64,000 bases of DNA, taken from the NCBI GenBank assembly GCA_905221605.1, contig CAJNDS010002108.1:432909-496908 (forward strand), in the 5' to 3' direction. How positions within the stretch are numbered: the first letter of the stretch is position 1; the number at the start of each line of letters is the position of its first letter. Of this stretch, positions 1 to 9,904 are shown in pieces. Under the pieces are notes generated by a model, which saw only the letters and a list, made by a program, of their open reading frames with translations, did no database searches and was not told the DNA's origin. The stretch is from Symbiodinium natans. Its lineage: Eukaryota; Sar; Dinophyceae; Suessiales; Symbiodiniaceae. Both the position numbers and the translations under genes were made by a program.

Positions 1-22
1 TCAGCACCCCAGGAGTCCCAAC

Positions 23-111
23 GTTTAGGGTTTAGGGTTTAGGGTTTGGGGTTTAGGGGTTTAGGGGTTTAGGGGTTTAGGGGTTTAGGGGTTTAGAGGG
101 TAGGGTTTTGA
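23..111 (+). repeat. TTTAGGG array, degenerate
   Basis: Mixed TTTAGGG and TTTAGGGG units. Sequence precedes the array, so this is not a chromosome end. The junction AAC|GTTTAG could be a splice donor. Confidence 0.85.
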
Positions 112-195
112 CGACCCCAACCCTGCCCTTGGCCCCCGCGTCTTCGAAGACTCGAGCCGAAGTCCCAAGGCCAGCCCAAGTTTTTTGGGGGTTTC

Positions 196-219
196 GGGTT
201 TAGGGGTTTAGGGTTTAGG
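196..219 (+). repeat. Short TTTAGGG array
   Basis: Three to four units. Confidence 0.7.
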
Positions 220-308
220 GATTGTTGCCTGACCAGCAGCGTCCCCACGAGCAGTTGCCGAGTCTATGGTCACAACGGGCCTGGGAGTTGAACTTCTGGC
301 CATGGGTT

Positions 309-410
309 GGGATGTCCCCGTTCTACGAACAGTCCTTAGTAGGGTAGGGATGATCGTACTCCCGATTGCAATCCCTACGGAGGACTGTTCGTATAAGGAA
401 AAACACCCCC
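309..410. mobile_element. MITE family A, decayed copy
   Basis: Starts TTGGGATGTCCCC and carries the internal word GGACTGTTCGT; the right inverted end is eroded. Confidence 0.55.
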
Positions 411-722
411 TGGCATGAGCCCTCAGCATATTTCTCTGAGCTCAAGGAGGTTGAAAACCGCATCCGTAAGTCTCGAATCTCTGATGAAGACTTCATATTA
501 CTCATATTCATATTAGTTTTAACATTCTTCATATACAAATATTGTTAGTACTATGAATACGATAAATAATTATGAAAATATATATTGAGATTAACAATAT
601 TATGAATATGATGAATAATATTGCTATTGAAGTTTTGCTAGGCTTCACTGCGGCGGCTGGCGACTCTGCGTCGGCGGGAGGCCTTGCACCATCTTGCAAC
701 AACACCTTCAAATGTTGTGAAC
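411..722. other. No gene seen
   Basis: AT-rich from 480 to 630 with ATTATGAATA words; nothing else supported. Confidence 0.5.
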
Positions 723-724
723 TT

Positions 725-942
725 GGGAGGTCCCCTCTTATCCAGTAGTTGCTTAAGAACCCCCCCCCCAAAAAAAAAAAAGTTAAAAATATTCTTCCGT
801 AAAAGGGTAACATAGGGATTTGTTTTCATTCTTTCAGGGTTCTTAAGCAAATAGTAGTTATACTAACAGTCCTCAATATGGATTCTAACAGGCGGGTACC
901 ATAATGCCTACTAAGGACTGCCAGTATGAGGGGGAACATCCC
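725..942. mobile_element. MITE family A, split by another element
   Basis: The left end (TTGGGAGGTCCCCTCTTAT) is at 723-741 and the right end (GGGGGAACATCCC) at 930-942. The copy is about twice the usual length because a second inverted-repeat element lies inside it. Confidence 0.6.
749..850. mobile_element. Nested small inverted-repeat element
   Basis: Perfect 14-bp inverted ends, TTGCTTAAGAACCC at 749-762 and GGGTTCTTAAGCAA at 837-850. The interior holds a C-run and an A-run. Words TAGT(AG) recur on both flanks. Confidence 0.6.
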
Positions 943-1199
943 AAATGTTAAATGCTGCTAAGTGGAGGTTTCATTGAAAGCATTCTGGGCGCGATAGTTT
1001 GGAGCCCATGGGTGTATTTTTTGCAAGATACTTGCAACGACATTGCACCACATAACCAAAGCCGAGGGTGTTTTTAATGGACACGAACCAGACCGAGCAT
1101 CTTCATCGGAACCGATGCAAGTAGGTACACCTTGACTGACAAGGCCTGAACTCTGCGACCCCGAATAAGTTCCTCCCAAAGATAGAAACAGCCACTAAC

Positions 1200-1297
1200 T
1201 AAACCCTAAACCCTAAACCCTAAACCCTAAACCCTAAACCCTAAACCCTAAACCCTAAACCCTAAACCCTAAACCCTAAACCCTAAACCCTAAACCC
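1200..1297 (-). repeat. CCCTAAA array
   Basis: About 14 near-perfect units. A weak open frame (LEVMEAGIHVALFTATGY) follows at 1302-1394. Confidence 0.9.
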
Positions 1298-1631
1298 CTG
1301 CCTGGAGGTCATGGAGGCAGGAATCCATGTAGCTCTCTTCACGGCCACTGGCTACATACAGTATCAAAGTGGCAGCATACGACTGCGCGGATGAGTGACA
1401 GCGTGAAGCCTCCACAAGTAGTTTCAGGTATCACCTACTTAGCCGAAATCCTCACTGTCCAAACTGCTTTGTCCACCCTTCAGCTTGCCTCACCCAAAGA
1501 ATGGTGCCGGGCTCCGGCACAAGTCTTTAAATGACCCCCAAATCAACCTAGAATGAGCGCCTAGGACTCTTCGAGCATGGGCTATTAGGCCTCATAGTCG
1601 CTATAATCAACCCCAGAAATGGCCCATTTTC

Positions 1632-1675
1632 TAAACCCTAAGCCCAAAACCCAAAACCCTAAACCCTAAACCCTG
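1632..1675 (-). repeat. CCCTAAA array, degenerate
   Basis: Units interrupted by CCCAAAA variants, upstream of the candidate exon at 1712. Confidence 0.8.
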
Positions 1676-1711
1676 TAAGGGGCTATAGGGTAACAGCCCG
1701 TCCTGGTTGAG

Positions 1712-1830
1712 CCTTGCAAAGCCAAAGGCAGAGCTGCTCTTCGGACTACGGGCCCTGCGCCGCGAGGCGTCCCATGCGGCCTCCGCAACCGCGGCCTGGC
1801 CGCGGGGGTCCAAGGAGCCACAAGGAAAGG
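1712..1830 (+). CDS. Candidate exon between telomere-like arrays
   Basis: A GC-rich segment with a CCCTAAA array on its left and a TTTAGGG array on its right. One plus frame has high third-position GC and reads AKPKAELLFGLRALRREASH. The donor would be AAAGG|GTTTAG from the array. The minus strand is also open. No domain is recognised. Confidence 0.4.
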
Positions 1831-1907
1831 GTTTAGGGTTTGGGGTTTGGGGTTTGGGGTTTAGGGTTTAGGGTTTAGGGTGTATTTACGGTTTAGGGTT
1901 TAGGGAG
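1831..1907 (+). repeat. TTTAGGG array
   Basis: Includes TTTGGGG variants and one interruption. Confidence 0.85.
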
Positions 1908-2519
1908 CCACACAGAAGGATGCAGAGAAGGTTCAGATGTCATGTTGTTTGTCGGTTCCTTGAGATCAATGAATAAACATCACAAATCCCTACTTCCACG
2001 ATTTTGATTCTGACCATCACTGCTGCTAGTTCTGCTTCACGTATCCGTTTTGGTGGTTGGCGAGGGCTGCGGCTTGCAACCCAATCCAGTCCCAATCCTT
2101 GCCCTAAGCTTAAGCCCTGAAACAGTCGTCTTGATTCAACCATCTGAAAACCCTGCACCCCCAAGTTCTGATTCTTGCCCTCAACGAGGCCCACTTTCAG
2201 CGCCTCGGCTGTTGAGCTGGAGGCAGGCTGCCCAGAGTTTTCGGATTCAGGCTTTCAGGATTTGGGGATGTGTGGTAGCGCAGCAGGGCCTGCTTTGGAG
2301 GAAGTTCTGTTAGAGACCTGCGTTGCTCGAGGGATTTGAGTGTGTCGAAGGACAAGATTCGAAGTGCTACATCGGCGGGCCTTCCTGCGAGCCCATGTAT
2401 CCTGCTGTCCTGTTCGGTGAACTGCTTGGCAGCGGCATTCAGAGAGTGCCAAGCTCCTCGCAAGAGTTTGGGTCCACACGCATTCATGCCAGTGCCTGAC
2501 AAAGCACCAAGCTGTGCCC
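1908..2519. other. No supported gene
   Basis: Frames of 80-100 codons are open on both strands at once, as expected by chance in GC-rich DNA. Confidence 0.45.
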
Positions 2520-2591
2520 CTAAACCCTAAACCCTAAACCCTAAACCCTAAACCCTAAACCCTAAACCCTAAACCCTAAACCCTAAACCCT
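2520..2591 (-). repeat. CCCTAAA array
   Basis: About ten perfect units. Confidence 0.9.
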
Positions 2592-2638
2592 CTTCAACCA
2601 ACCAAGCAACCTTCATATGAGCCGCATGATTCTTCCAG

Positions 2639-2705
2639 CGCAGGCGGTGCTGGGGAGAGGTCTGGCCAATGCCTGGGCAGAGTTGGTTACGGCGCTGGCC
2701 GGCTG
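2639..2705 (+). CDS. Candidate exon
   Basis: Lies just after a CCCTAAA array. A plausible acceptor TTCCAG precedes a frame reading AVLGRGLANAWAELVTALAG. The downstream edge is unclear because the sequence turns into a GGGAGG-rich run. Confidence 0.35.
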
Positions 2706-3014
2706 GGGGAGAGGGAGGAGGGGGGAGGGGGAAGAGTTCCTCCGAGATCCCCGAACGAAGGAATTACTCTGCGAAAGTAGCAGATCTTGTGAGCTTCTGG
2801 TCCACACCCCGAATCCCCAAACTTCAATCGGCACCCGTCCGTTCGGCCATCTAACGGATCTAACGCCGGAGAAAGTGCTGCGAATGTAATACGCTATGTC
2901 ACAATGGTGATGTCCTCCCTGGTGTGGTGGCAAACGCCCGCGAGCCTGCCTACAAAGTCAAAACCTTGAAGCCGAAGCATTGAGCAGGGCCACCCACCCT
3001 TCAGTGAAGTGCAG

Positions 3015-3116
3015 TCAACCCGGCCCCCCAAAATGTCATCCAACGCCGAACCCTCTGACCAGGTCCCCGAGAGGCTGGGTGACCTGGCGCGGACGCTGCA
3101 GCGGCCAAGCCGAGAG
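3015..3116 (+). CDS. Candidate exon
   Basis: 34 codons in phase 0 from a GTGCAG acceptor to GAG|gtgtcg, reading DQVPERLGDLARTLQRPS. Unrecognised. Confidence 0.4.
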
Positions 3117-3333
3117 GTGTCGCTTCATTTGATTTTCTTTTTGGGGGGAGATGGGCGTGGGAGTTTTTCTCGCTCATACTGGTACGTGTAGTACTTAGAA
3201 TTTTATGTTTGCAAATGCTTTCCCAGATCCTTTCACCTGTACGTTTTTTTGTGCTTGTTTTAATTTTACCCTTGTACGTAAACTTCCATTTATCGAACCT
3301 CTCCTTGTCGTTCAGCTTCATGTTGTGTGCTAG

Positions 3334-3487
3334 CAGCGGGGTCTCTGGGAGCCACGGTCGAGATTCTTGGAGGCCGCGTTACAGGGTTGGTTTTATATGG
3401 CTGCCTCGACAAATTTTTGGACGACCCGAATTCTCAACACGAGTCCGTGAGGAATCTCGGAAAAATTACCACAATTCTGGGGGATCA
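3334..3487 (+). CDS. Candidate exon, weak
   Basis: A frame reading LGATVEILGGRVTG and on to DKFLDDPNSQHESVRN after a TAG acceptor. The end is not fixed; an internal donor at ACAG|ggttgg would make it 47 bp. Confidence 0.3.
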
Positions 3488-4999
3488 GACTAATCAGCAT
3501 ACTCCGTATGCTTCTATACATCTAAGTGATATACTACGAATGTTTATGCATGTACTTGCCTTACTTTCATACCTGCTTGTTTGCATTTCCTTGCTGGCAC
3601 AATTTGTTTTTCTCTCTCTCTCTCTCTCACACACACACACGCACTGAGACGGCACGGGGCCAGGGCCGTCGACTTATCTTCTGGAGAATCTGGTTACGCT
3701 CGCTGAACATCTGGCAAACCAGGTATCTGGAATCTGAATGAACCATGATTTTTCACCAAACTTGTGTGATCGCAATACCAAACACGACTGTCGCACTCAT
3801 TCACTGCCTAAAAGCCTAAAGCCTGGTTTCGGGAATCAAAAAGGGCCCGGCTTTCGCAGCTGTAAGTCAATGGCCCGGAAGAGGCGATGTAAGGCAAACC
3901 AGATCTAAGACCGAGCATGATGGTGACATTGCGCCCGGCATGAAGCAAATTCCGACGGTCATGTGGTGGACGGAGTCTCACACCCGCACACCCACCCATC
4001 CAACCGCGTGACACACCCATCCACACACACACACACCCCTACACGAACACCCGCACTCGGGCCTGCGCCCGCGCGTGTGCGCCGCCCGCGCAAGCTTGAC
4101 AACTTTCTGAGCTCGGAAACCCGGAAACTTGGAGCCAGGTCCTCGGCCACATGGCCTCAGCGCTTTGCGCCCCTTCGGCGCCAGCATTGGAAATGCTCCT
4201 CGCAGCTGAGGTGAAGGCCAAGGACAAAGGGATGACGGTGATGTCGGCGTGTAAATGAAGTTCGTTTATCTCCTGAACTGCTACTGCCCGTAGCCTTGCA
4301 GTTGAATTGAATAGTCACCTTCGTCTTACGCGTGCTACTCTGCAGGGGATTCCTAGGACGTGCGTTTTGGGTCGAAGCTTTTGCACCTCTCTTTGTCAAC
4401 AATTGCAATCACTTAACCTTCTCCCCAAATTGCATTCTTAAATTCAGTCCGGCCAGAAAATATTTGAATATAGGGGCCCTGCATGTAATTTGTGTGTAAC
4501 CCACCCTGAACCCAAACCTTCTGGCGCTCCGCACTGACATGTTTGTTGCACGCGGACTTTGTGCTCAAGCTGTCGTAAGCATCAACTCGTCCTGGAGCCA
4601 CGTCGCACGACACGGCCGAACCAGCACAGACAAAAAGCAGCGAGGCATCATGATGTTAGGCTCTGGAACGTGCAGGTGATGGAACACCGGGTTGGGGCCT
4701 ACCAGCGAGCTTCCAAATTAGAGTTCTCACAGGGGTTGAGGCACCACGTATGAGCTCATGGGCAGGCACCTGTCTGTTTCGAAGTCTTTACACCCCCAAA
4801 CTCTCCACATGTGAGTTGGCTTCCAGGCTTAAGTAAGTTTCTGAAGTCGCTTGTGGCCCCCATGGCAGAGCATGGCATCCAAGTCAGGCACCTTTCAGGA
4901 GAGGTCTTGCTGCTCGGCGGGTTCAGGCTTGATGGGGCTGAGCTGTTGTGGAGCTCTTATGCCTCAGAGCCCCACCATGCAGGCTGCAGATACGCAATA
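3488..4999. other. No supported gene; CT and CA microsatellites
   Basis: CT/CA run at 3610-3644 and CA-rich run at 3978-4045. Frames over the latter code Thr/His repeats. Confidence 0.5.
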
Positions 5000-5050
5000 T
5001 AGGGTTTAGGGTTTAGGGTTTAAGGTTTGGGGTTTAGGGTTTAGGGTTTA
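5000..5050 (+). repeat. TTTAGGG array
   Basis: About seven units with TTTAAGG and TTTGGGG variants. Confidence 0.85.
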
Positions 5051-5385
5051 TGGTAAAGCCCAGGTGGCCCCAAATCCGTAGTGCCACCCTCAACATTGTT
5101 GATGAGAGCATTTCTGGGCAAAGGGTTCTGCCACTTGAATCCTGACATCCTTGGCGTCCAGTTCCCTCCACTTAAGACCGTCTCTCCAGGTTGACAGTAG
5201 ACTTCCAAGAAGCGCTGGAATGGTTGGATTTCAACCTGACACTGAAGCAGCGGCACCTTGGCATCAGTCCGTGGGAAATTGGTGAGTGTGATGTGAAGTG
5301 CTTTCGGGCTGCGTGGCTGCATGCCCAGGAGTGGGTGTGCTTTTGATCCTGGGTAGGTGTTACTCGAAGCCTGGAGATAGCTCAT
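5041..5385 (-). CDS. Unrecognised minus-strand ORF
   Basis: A 114-codon frame of balanced composition (for example RSPKALHITLTNFPRTDAK and PFQRFLEVYCQPGETVL), quite unlike the low-complexity frames nearby. It may be an exon that begins after CTCCAG|G near 5361 on the minus strand. It adjoins the TTTAGGG array at 5000-5050. I do not recognise the protein. Confidence 0.35.
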   Translation of the reverse strand: MSYLQASSNTYPGSKAHPLLGMQPRSPKALHITLTNFPRTDAKVPLLQCQVEIQPFQRFLEVYCQPGETVLSGGNWTPRMSGFKWQNPLPRNALINNVEGGTTDLGPPGLYHKP

Positions 5386-5487
5386 GTAAAAGCTGTTTCG
5401 TCAGGGATATAAGCCGTCATAAATGTTTGTGAAACTGGTGACACAGGAGGTCGGTTGTCTCTGTTCCTCCGTCTCTCCTCCCGCTCC

Positions 5488-5560
5488 CACTCTCTCTCTC
5501 TCTCCCTCTCTCTGGTGTCTCTCGCTCTGTCTCTGTGTCTCTCTATCTTTCTCTCTCTCG

Positions 5561-5596
<36 letters not shown>

Positions 5597-5706
5597 TTGT
5601 GCCCAATCGCCCCTCTCTCTCTCTCTCGCTTTCTCTCTTTCTTTTTCCCCCTCTCTCTCTCGCTCCCTCTCTCTCTCTCTCCATGTCTCTCTCTCTCTCT
5701 CTCTCG

Positions 5707-5750
<44 letters not shown>

Positions 5751-5755
5751 GCATC
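5488..5755. repeat. Long (CT)n microsatellite
   Basis: About 270 bp of CT with interspersed CG and TTT. Open frames over it on both strands are artefacts of composition. Confidence 0.92.
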
Positions 5756-7512
5756 TGTTGTGCAGTCACAGAACTCTTACCCCCGGTGCGTTTTGGCTAT
5801 GCTCTTGTGTGCATTTGCCGACAAGCAAGGCAGCGTCGGCAAGGGATTCCTGAATCCTAAGCATCCCCATGCTTTATCTTCATGTAGAACGCGCCTTTCC
5901 TAGGCATGTCTCGCAGACATTGGCCCGACTGCAGGCAGAAGCCAGCGATTCCCTCCAAGCATTTCTCAAAGGGCCTGAATCTACCCTTTCATGTACATAC
6001 TTCTACCACCTGCCTTGCCAATCGAGTCAACAAGTGGCACTTCATGCAACTCTCAGCCTGCATGTGCTTCGTGTCTCCGGAGGTGGCGTGTAAAGGAGCT
6101 GTTGCGAAACCAAGGGCATCGTTGCTTGCTTGCCCTCCCCCTTTTTTTCATTTTTAACGAGAGTTCTTCGAATCATCAAATTGCAGCCCCGTGCAAGCAC
6201 TGCTCAGTAAGACCAGCACAACGTGGAATTCAGCTCACGCCCTCGGGGCCAAGCATGTGTAAAGCTCGGGCAAGCCAGAGAGCCAGAGCTATATGCGATC
6301 AGGAGCTGGGGCTGGAGTTTCGTGTCGTTGTAAAGGAAGAGGTTCCCCCCTTATGACTTTTTGGTTGCTGCACTTGTGCGTTGTGTGTGGAAGATTGTTT
6401 CTAGGTTAGTTCAAGTTCACGTTTCGGCGCGAAATTGGATTTGGGTACCGGGACTGAGCTTAGAGATCACTGCTATTTGCTTTAAGAATCAGAACCCCAA
6501 AAAAAGATAACGCACATAATCCCCTTATTACCCGTATAGGGAAGAGTCTTTTTACTTGTGAGGAGGTCTTAAGCAAGCCGTAGATCAGCAGTCGTTTCCA
6601 GCTTTTGATCGAGCATGACCGAGCCCTGAGGCTTCGTGAGGTTTTCAAGGAGACATACGTACCTTATGGGTATTGGGGTCTCATAAGATAAGGGAATCCT
6701 ACTATTTGGTCTTGTTGGTATTGGATGATACGGGAATCCTACTCTTTGGGGGGGGGGTCTACTTTCGTACACTCCCCGATGCCCGCTCGCAACGGCAAAT
6801 GAAGTACACAACTCTCCCAACGGCAACAGCTTCGAGGCTTGCGATCATGCTTGGGTTCACGCCCTTCAGGCTCAAAGGGAAGGGAAAGGGTGCGCTCGGT
6901 TCAGGTCAGGCAAGTTGGAGGAGTTTGGGGGCTGGAGCGAGCTCTTTGAATCGTACTTCCTGAAGTTCCTTCTGCCGCGTTGCCTCACGCAGACCGACTG
7001 TTGGTGAAGCCACTTTGGTGTTAGTGCATTTGAGTGAAGCTTCGTAGCTGGAGATGGCTCAACAGCCTCGTGTACTCACCATTAGTTAGGCAGACATTCT
7101 TCATCATGATTTCGGAGGCTTCGGTTGTTGTGGGGCGACGTGGAGTTGCCGTACGGCCAGACCTTTGCGCAGAGACTTGGCAGCGAAGAAAGGCTGAGAG
7201 GCCACGACAGTCCGAGGTAGCAAAAGTTGTCCCAGAAGCCCCAAAAAACTCGCACGATGAGCATGGGGCGGGACTGCACGATTAATATCGTCGATGAGGT
7301 AGAAAGACCTCAGGAGGCTTAGGGTGGCCCCAGGAGGGTCAAAGGCTTCCAAGCAGGTGAATTTACAGGAGGGCCAGACAGTTGCCGTGGGGAGGGGGTG
7401 GGGGAGGGTGGGCCACAAACTCTTGGGCTGGGGAAGGTATGGAAGGTTGGGAAGGGGGGTCTGCTTGTTCCAGACGCCTCGGGTCAAGGCGAATTGGATA
7501 GGATAGTATGCG
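5756..7512. other. No supported gene
   Basis: Contains decayed family B-like words at 6670-6760 (GGGAATCCTACTATTTGG). The G-rich stretch 7380-7460 has no clear splice sites. Confidence 0.45.
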
Positions 7513-7615
7513 TTAGGATGTTCCCCCTTTTGCTACTTAATAGGGATCATTCTCGGGGGTACTAGAATCCCTTTTAAGGACTGTTAGTGTAATACTGTAA
7601 GGGGGAACATCCCAA
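7513..7615. mobile_element. MITE family A copy
   Basis: Ends TTAGGATGTTCCCCC and GGGGGAACATCCCAA, with internal GGACTGTTAGT. Confidence 0.75.
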
Positions 7616-7742
7616 AGCATGGGTTAGAAGCTCGTGCCAAGGCTGGGGAGTCCAAGGGACCTGCAGCTTGTCAAGCTTTCCATGGTGGAGGCACGCCATG
7701 GAAGTTACTTAAAAGCCTCACTCGACGCGTAAGCCAGAGGAC

Positions 7743-7809
7743 AACCCTAAGCCCGAACCCTAAACCCTATATACCCTAAACCCTAAACCTAAACCTCCAA
7801 ACCCTAAAG
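7743..7809 (-). repeat. CCCTAAA array, degenerate
   Basis: Ends CCCTAAAG at the first visible ankyrin exon. Confidence 0.8.
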
Positions 7810-7967
7810 TCCTGCTAGAGGACTACGCCGATGAGTTGCTCCGTGCCGTGTCGCAAGAAGAGATCGTCAAGGTGGATGACCTCCTTCGAAAACCGCAAGA
7901 TCCAAACTGCATGTATGCCGACGGCCACTCACCGATAAGCAAGACCAGTCAGCTGGGAAACGTCGCC
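7810..7967 (+). CDS. Ankyrin-repeat gene, exon 1 of those visible
   Basis: Encodes a leading helix pair (LLEDYADELLRAVSQEE) typical of the capping segment before ankyrin repeats, then the start of repeat 1 (DGHSPISKTSQLGN). The upstream boundary follows a telomere-like array ending CCCTAAAG. The downstream boundary is a GC donor (GCC|gctata), set by the register of the repeat, which continues in phase 0 at 8127. Whether more exons precede it is not visible. Confidence 0.7.
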
Positions 7968-7983
7968 GCTATATCCCCATTGG

Positions 7984-8069
7984 GAATTATTTCTTATTTT
8001 TGTTTATATAGAACCCTAAGAGGATAATAAAAACACTACTTTCATTAAGGTTCTAAGGGGAGTATAGAT
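7984..8069 (+). repeat. Dispersed repeat, family C, in an ankyrin intron
   Basis: About 85 bp alignable over its whole length to 51158-51241: GAATTATTT...TTTTTGTTTA, AAGAGGATA, ATTAAGGTTCT and GGAGTATAG are shared in order. Confidence 0.7.
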
Positions 8070-8071
8070 CC

Positions 8072-8126
8072 CCAAAACCCTAAACCCTAAACCCTAATTC
8101 CTAAACCCTAAGCCCTAAACCCTAAG
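8072..8126 (-). repeat. CCCTAAA array acting as 3' splice site
   Basis: Ends CCCTAAG|G at ankyrin exon 2. Confidence 0.85.
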
Positions 8127-8228
8127 GCCATTCTGCAGCTGCTGCTTCTGGCGGCGGCCGACATCAACCACACGCTCCCCTGCGGCCGCACGGCTCTGCA
8201 TGAGGCTGCCAAGGAGGATTGCGGGGAG
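8127..8228 (+). CDS. Ankyrin-repeat gene, exon 2
   Basis: 34 codons completing repeat 1 (LQLLLLAAADIN) and starting repeat 2 (GRTALHEAAKEDCGE). Acceptor is CTAAG|G, donor is GAG|gtgggc. Counting 33 residues from G(R/A/L)T to the next glycine confirms the join to exon 3. Confidence 0.85.
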
Positions 8229-8367
8229 GTGGGCACTCTGAAAGAATCAGAAGGAGCAAAAAGAAGCCCTCCAGAAATGAATTTTGACACAGCTCGCTCT
8301 TTTGAGTAGGGAGCAGTATTACAGGGACTTTGGAGAACCCACAACTTTTGGAGAACCCCTTCAGCAG

Positions 8368-8487
8368 GTGGCCCTGCAGCTGCTGGCCGCAGGTGCCCAG
8401 AAGGATTTGGCCAACTTGGGCGGGGCCACGCCGCTCCACTTCGCAGCCAACCGGGGCCACACCCAGATGGTCCAGATCCTGCTGCAG
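8368..8487 (+). CDS. Ankyrin-repeat gene, exon 3
   Basis: 40 codons: VALQLLAAGAQKD ends repeat 2 and GATPLHFAANRGH begins repeat 3. Acceptor is CAG|G and donor is CAG|gtgccc. The 139-bp intron before it holds no other coding signal. Confidence 0.88.
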
Positions 8488-8625
8488 GTGCCCCCCTCCA
8501 ACAAAAAAGAATCCAGCTTTTAGCAAACAAACCACGAAAATATTTGGTTAAGTTCCACAAATGGAACACTTAGAGCTGCAACGGCAAGCAGCATGCCGAG
8601 CGGCGCTAGCTCCAGATTGCCCAAG

Positions 8626-8885
8626 GCGATGGCCGACTTGGACAAAGCCGACCGTCGCGGCCTGACGCCTCTGTATCTGGCCGCAGCCCGAGGCCACAAT
8701 AAGGCAGCGGCGCACTTGGTCCGAGCAGGTGCGGACAAGGACAGGGCAGACCTCAGCGGCTTCACCCCGCTGCATGCCGCTGTGGGCCGTGGCCATGTCG
8801 AGATGGCACGCTTCCTCGTGAACGCAGGTGCAAACAAGGATGCTGTCAACTTGGCAGGCATCTCTCCCATGCTGGCCGCTGCCAA
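8626..8885 (+). CDS. Ankyrin-repeat gene, exon 4
   Basis: Encodes the end of repeat 3 (AMADLDKADRR), two full 33-residue repeats starting GLTPLYLAAARGH and GFTPLHAAVGRGH, and the start of the next (GISPMLAAA). Acceptor is CCAAG|G. The 3' boundary that keeps the 33-residue register is GCCAA|gaagct, a GA donor, with the codon completed by exon 5. Confidence 0.87.
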
Positions 8886-8983
8886 GAAGCTTGAGTCTTC
8901 TTCAGTATTTCTAGTATAGAGAGAGCCACAAACTCATGAAACTTCACCGTGCTTTTTGCCAAACACTGCCAAGAACAACGAAG
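8886..8983 (+). other. GA-AG intron
   Basis: 98 bp beginning gaagcttgag and ending aacgaag, followed by G. A GT or GC donor would change the repeat length by a residue or break the frame. GA donors are known in Symbiodiniaceae. Confidence 0.6.
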
Positions 8984-9140
8984 GAAGGGTTTCCTGCGGA
9001 TGGCGCGGCTCCTGATGGAAGCGCGCGCGGACGTGAATCAGGCGAACTCCAGCGGCATTACCCCATTGCAGGCGGCGGAGGACCGAGGGCACGCTGAAAT
9101 CGTGGAACTCCTACTGAACGCCGGAGCCGACCCAACACAC
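8984..9140 (+). CDS. Ankyrin-repeat gene, exon 5
   Basis: Completes one repeat (GFLRMARLLMEARADVNQ) and codes most of the next (GITPLQAAEDRGHAEIVELL, then NAGADPTH). The donor is CAC|gtgagc at 9141. The protein has at least six ankyrin repeats, a protein-binding scaffold with no hint of its partner. The next exon is not certain; a weak candidate begins after the CAG at 9448-9450. Confidence 0.85.
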
Positions 9141-9649
9141 GTGAGCCAGGACCAGTGTTTGTTGGAAGGGCGCCCTGCGATACAGGGCCTGTGCCATGAT
9201 CTGAATGGCGTGATGTGCCAGAAGCGCCCGAGGTATCATGCGCCGACCTAGGCAAAATCCCTGCAGAGGATCAAGTGTAGTCCCGTAGCACATCATGCTA
9301 ATTCCTTTGACATGCAGTAGTGCCAGATCCTCTTTCTAGCCTACGGTAAGGTTTATTCGGGACTGCGGGTACCCTCACTGTCTAATCTGCACGTGGTCGT
9401 CGTCCGGTGTACCTGTAGACCGCATGTGACAGCTTTGATTTGTGCAGGCACTTCCCGCGGGCGCGAACGTCGCTGCATCTTTTCTTGCAGAAGGCTGGCG
9501 CGGCAGGGTCTTACTTGTTTTATAGCCGAAATTGCGTAGTGCCTGTGGTGGTCACTGGCCACAATTCTTCAGATCGGCGTCACTGTTTGTAGATGCCCTC
9601 CACCGTGTGAGTGACGTGACAGTTCTAGCTTGATCCTCTGGCCTGTTTT
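9141..9649 (+). other. Sequence after the ankyrin exons
   Basis: Starts with the exon 5 donor. One weak possible next exon follows a CAG at 9448-9450 (ALPAGANVAASFLAEG); it does not continue the repeat register clearly. Confidence 0.35.
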
Positions 9650-9721
9650 GGGGCGGTTTCCGAAAACAGGGGGAACCCTTTTTGGGGGTTCCAATAAAAG
9701 GGAGTATTTGGGGGTATATAT
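9650..9721. repeat. Short dispersed repeat, family B
   Basis: Contains GGTTTCCGAAAACAGGGGG and AAAGGGAGTATTTGGGGG. Confidence 0.5.
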
Positions 9722-9730
9722 GCGCCAGCA

Positions 9731-9858
9731 TGGCCCCACCCCCCCTCCCCCCCCCTCCCCCTCCCTCCCCCCCCCCCTCCCCCCCCCTCCCCCCCCCCCC
9801 TCCCTCCCCCCCCCCTCTCCCTCCCCCCCCCCTCCCCCCCCCTCCCCCTCCCCCCCCC
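9731..9858. repeat. C-rich polypyrimidine tract
   Basis: About 128 bp of C7-C10 runs separated by single T, followed by a decayed telomere-like tract. Confidence 0.92.
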
Positions 9859-9904
9859 TGTGGTTCATGGTGGGTTTTGGGTCCCCGTGTGGTTCATGGT
9901 CCGT

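Larger units (their letters stand above)
7968..8126 (+). other. GC-AG intron holding a repeat and a telomere-like array
   Basis: A 159-bp intron of the ankyrin gene. It contains a dispersed repeat at 7984-8069 and then a CCCTAAA array at 8072-8126. The array's last unit, CCCTAAG, supplies the acceptor, followed by G. Confidence 0.7.

Noticed and set aside
1-111. A chromosome end at the start of the window
   Set aside because: Unique sequence precedes the array, the units are imperfect, and similar arrays occur in both orientations throughout, so it is interstitial.
5382-5903. Several 90-145-codon frames over the CT tract
   Set aside because: They code only Leu/Ser or Arg/Glu repeats caused by the dinucleotide repeat.
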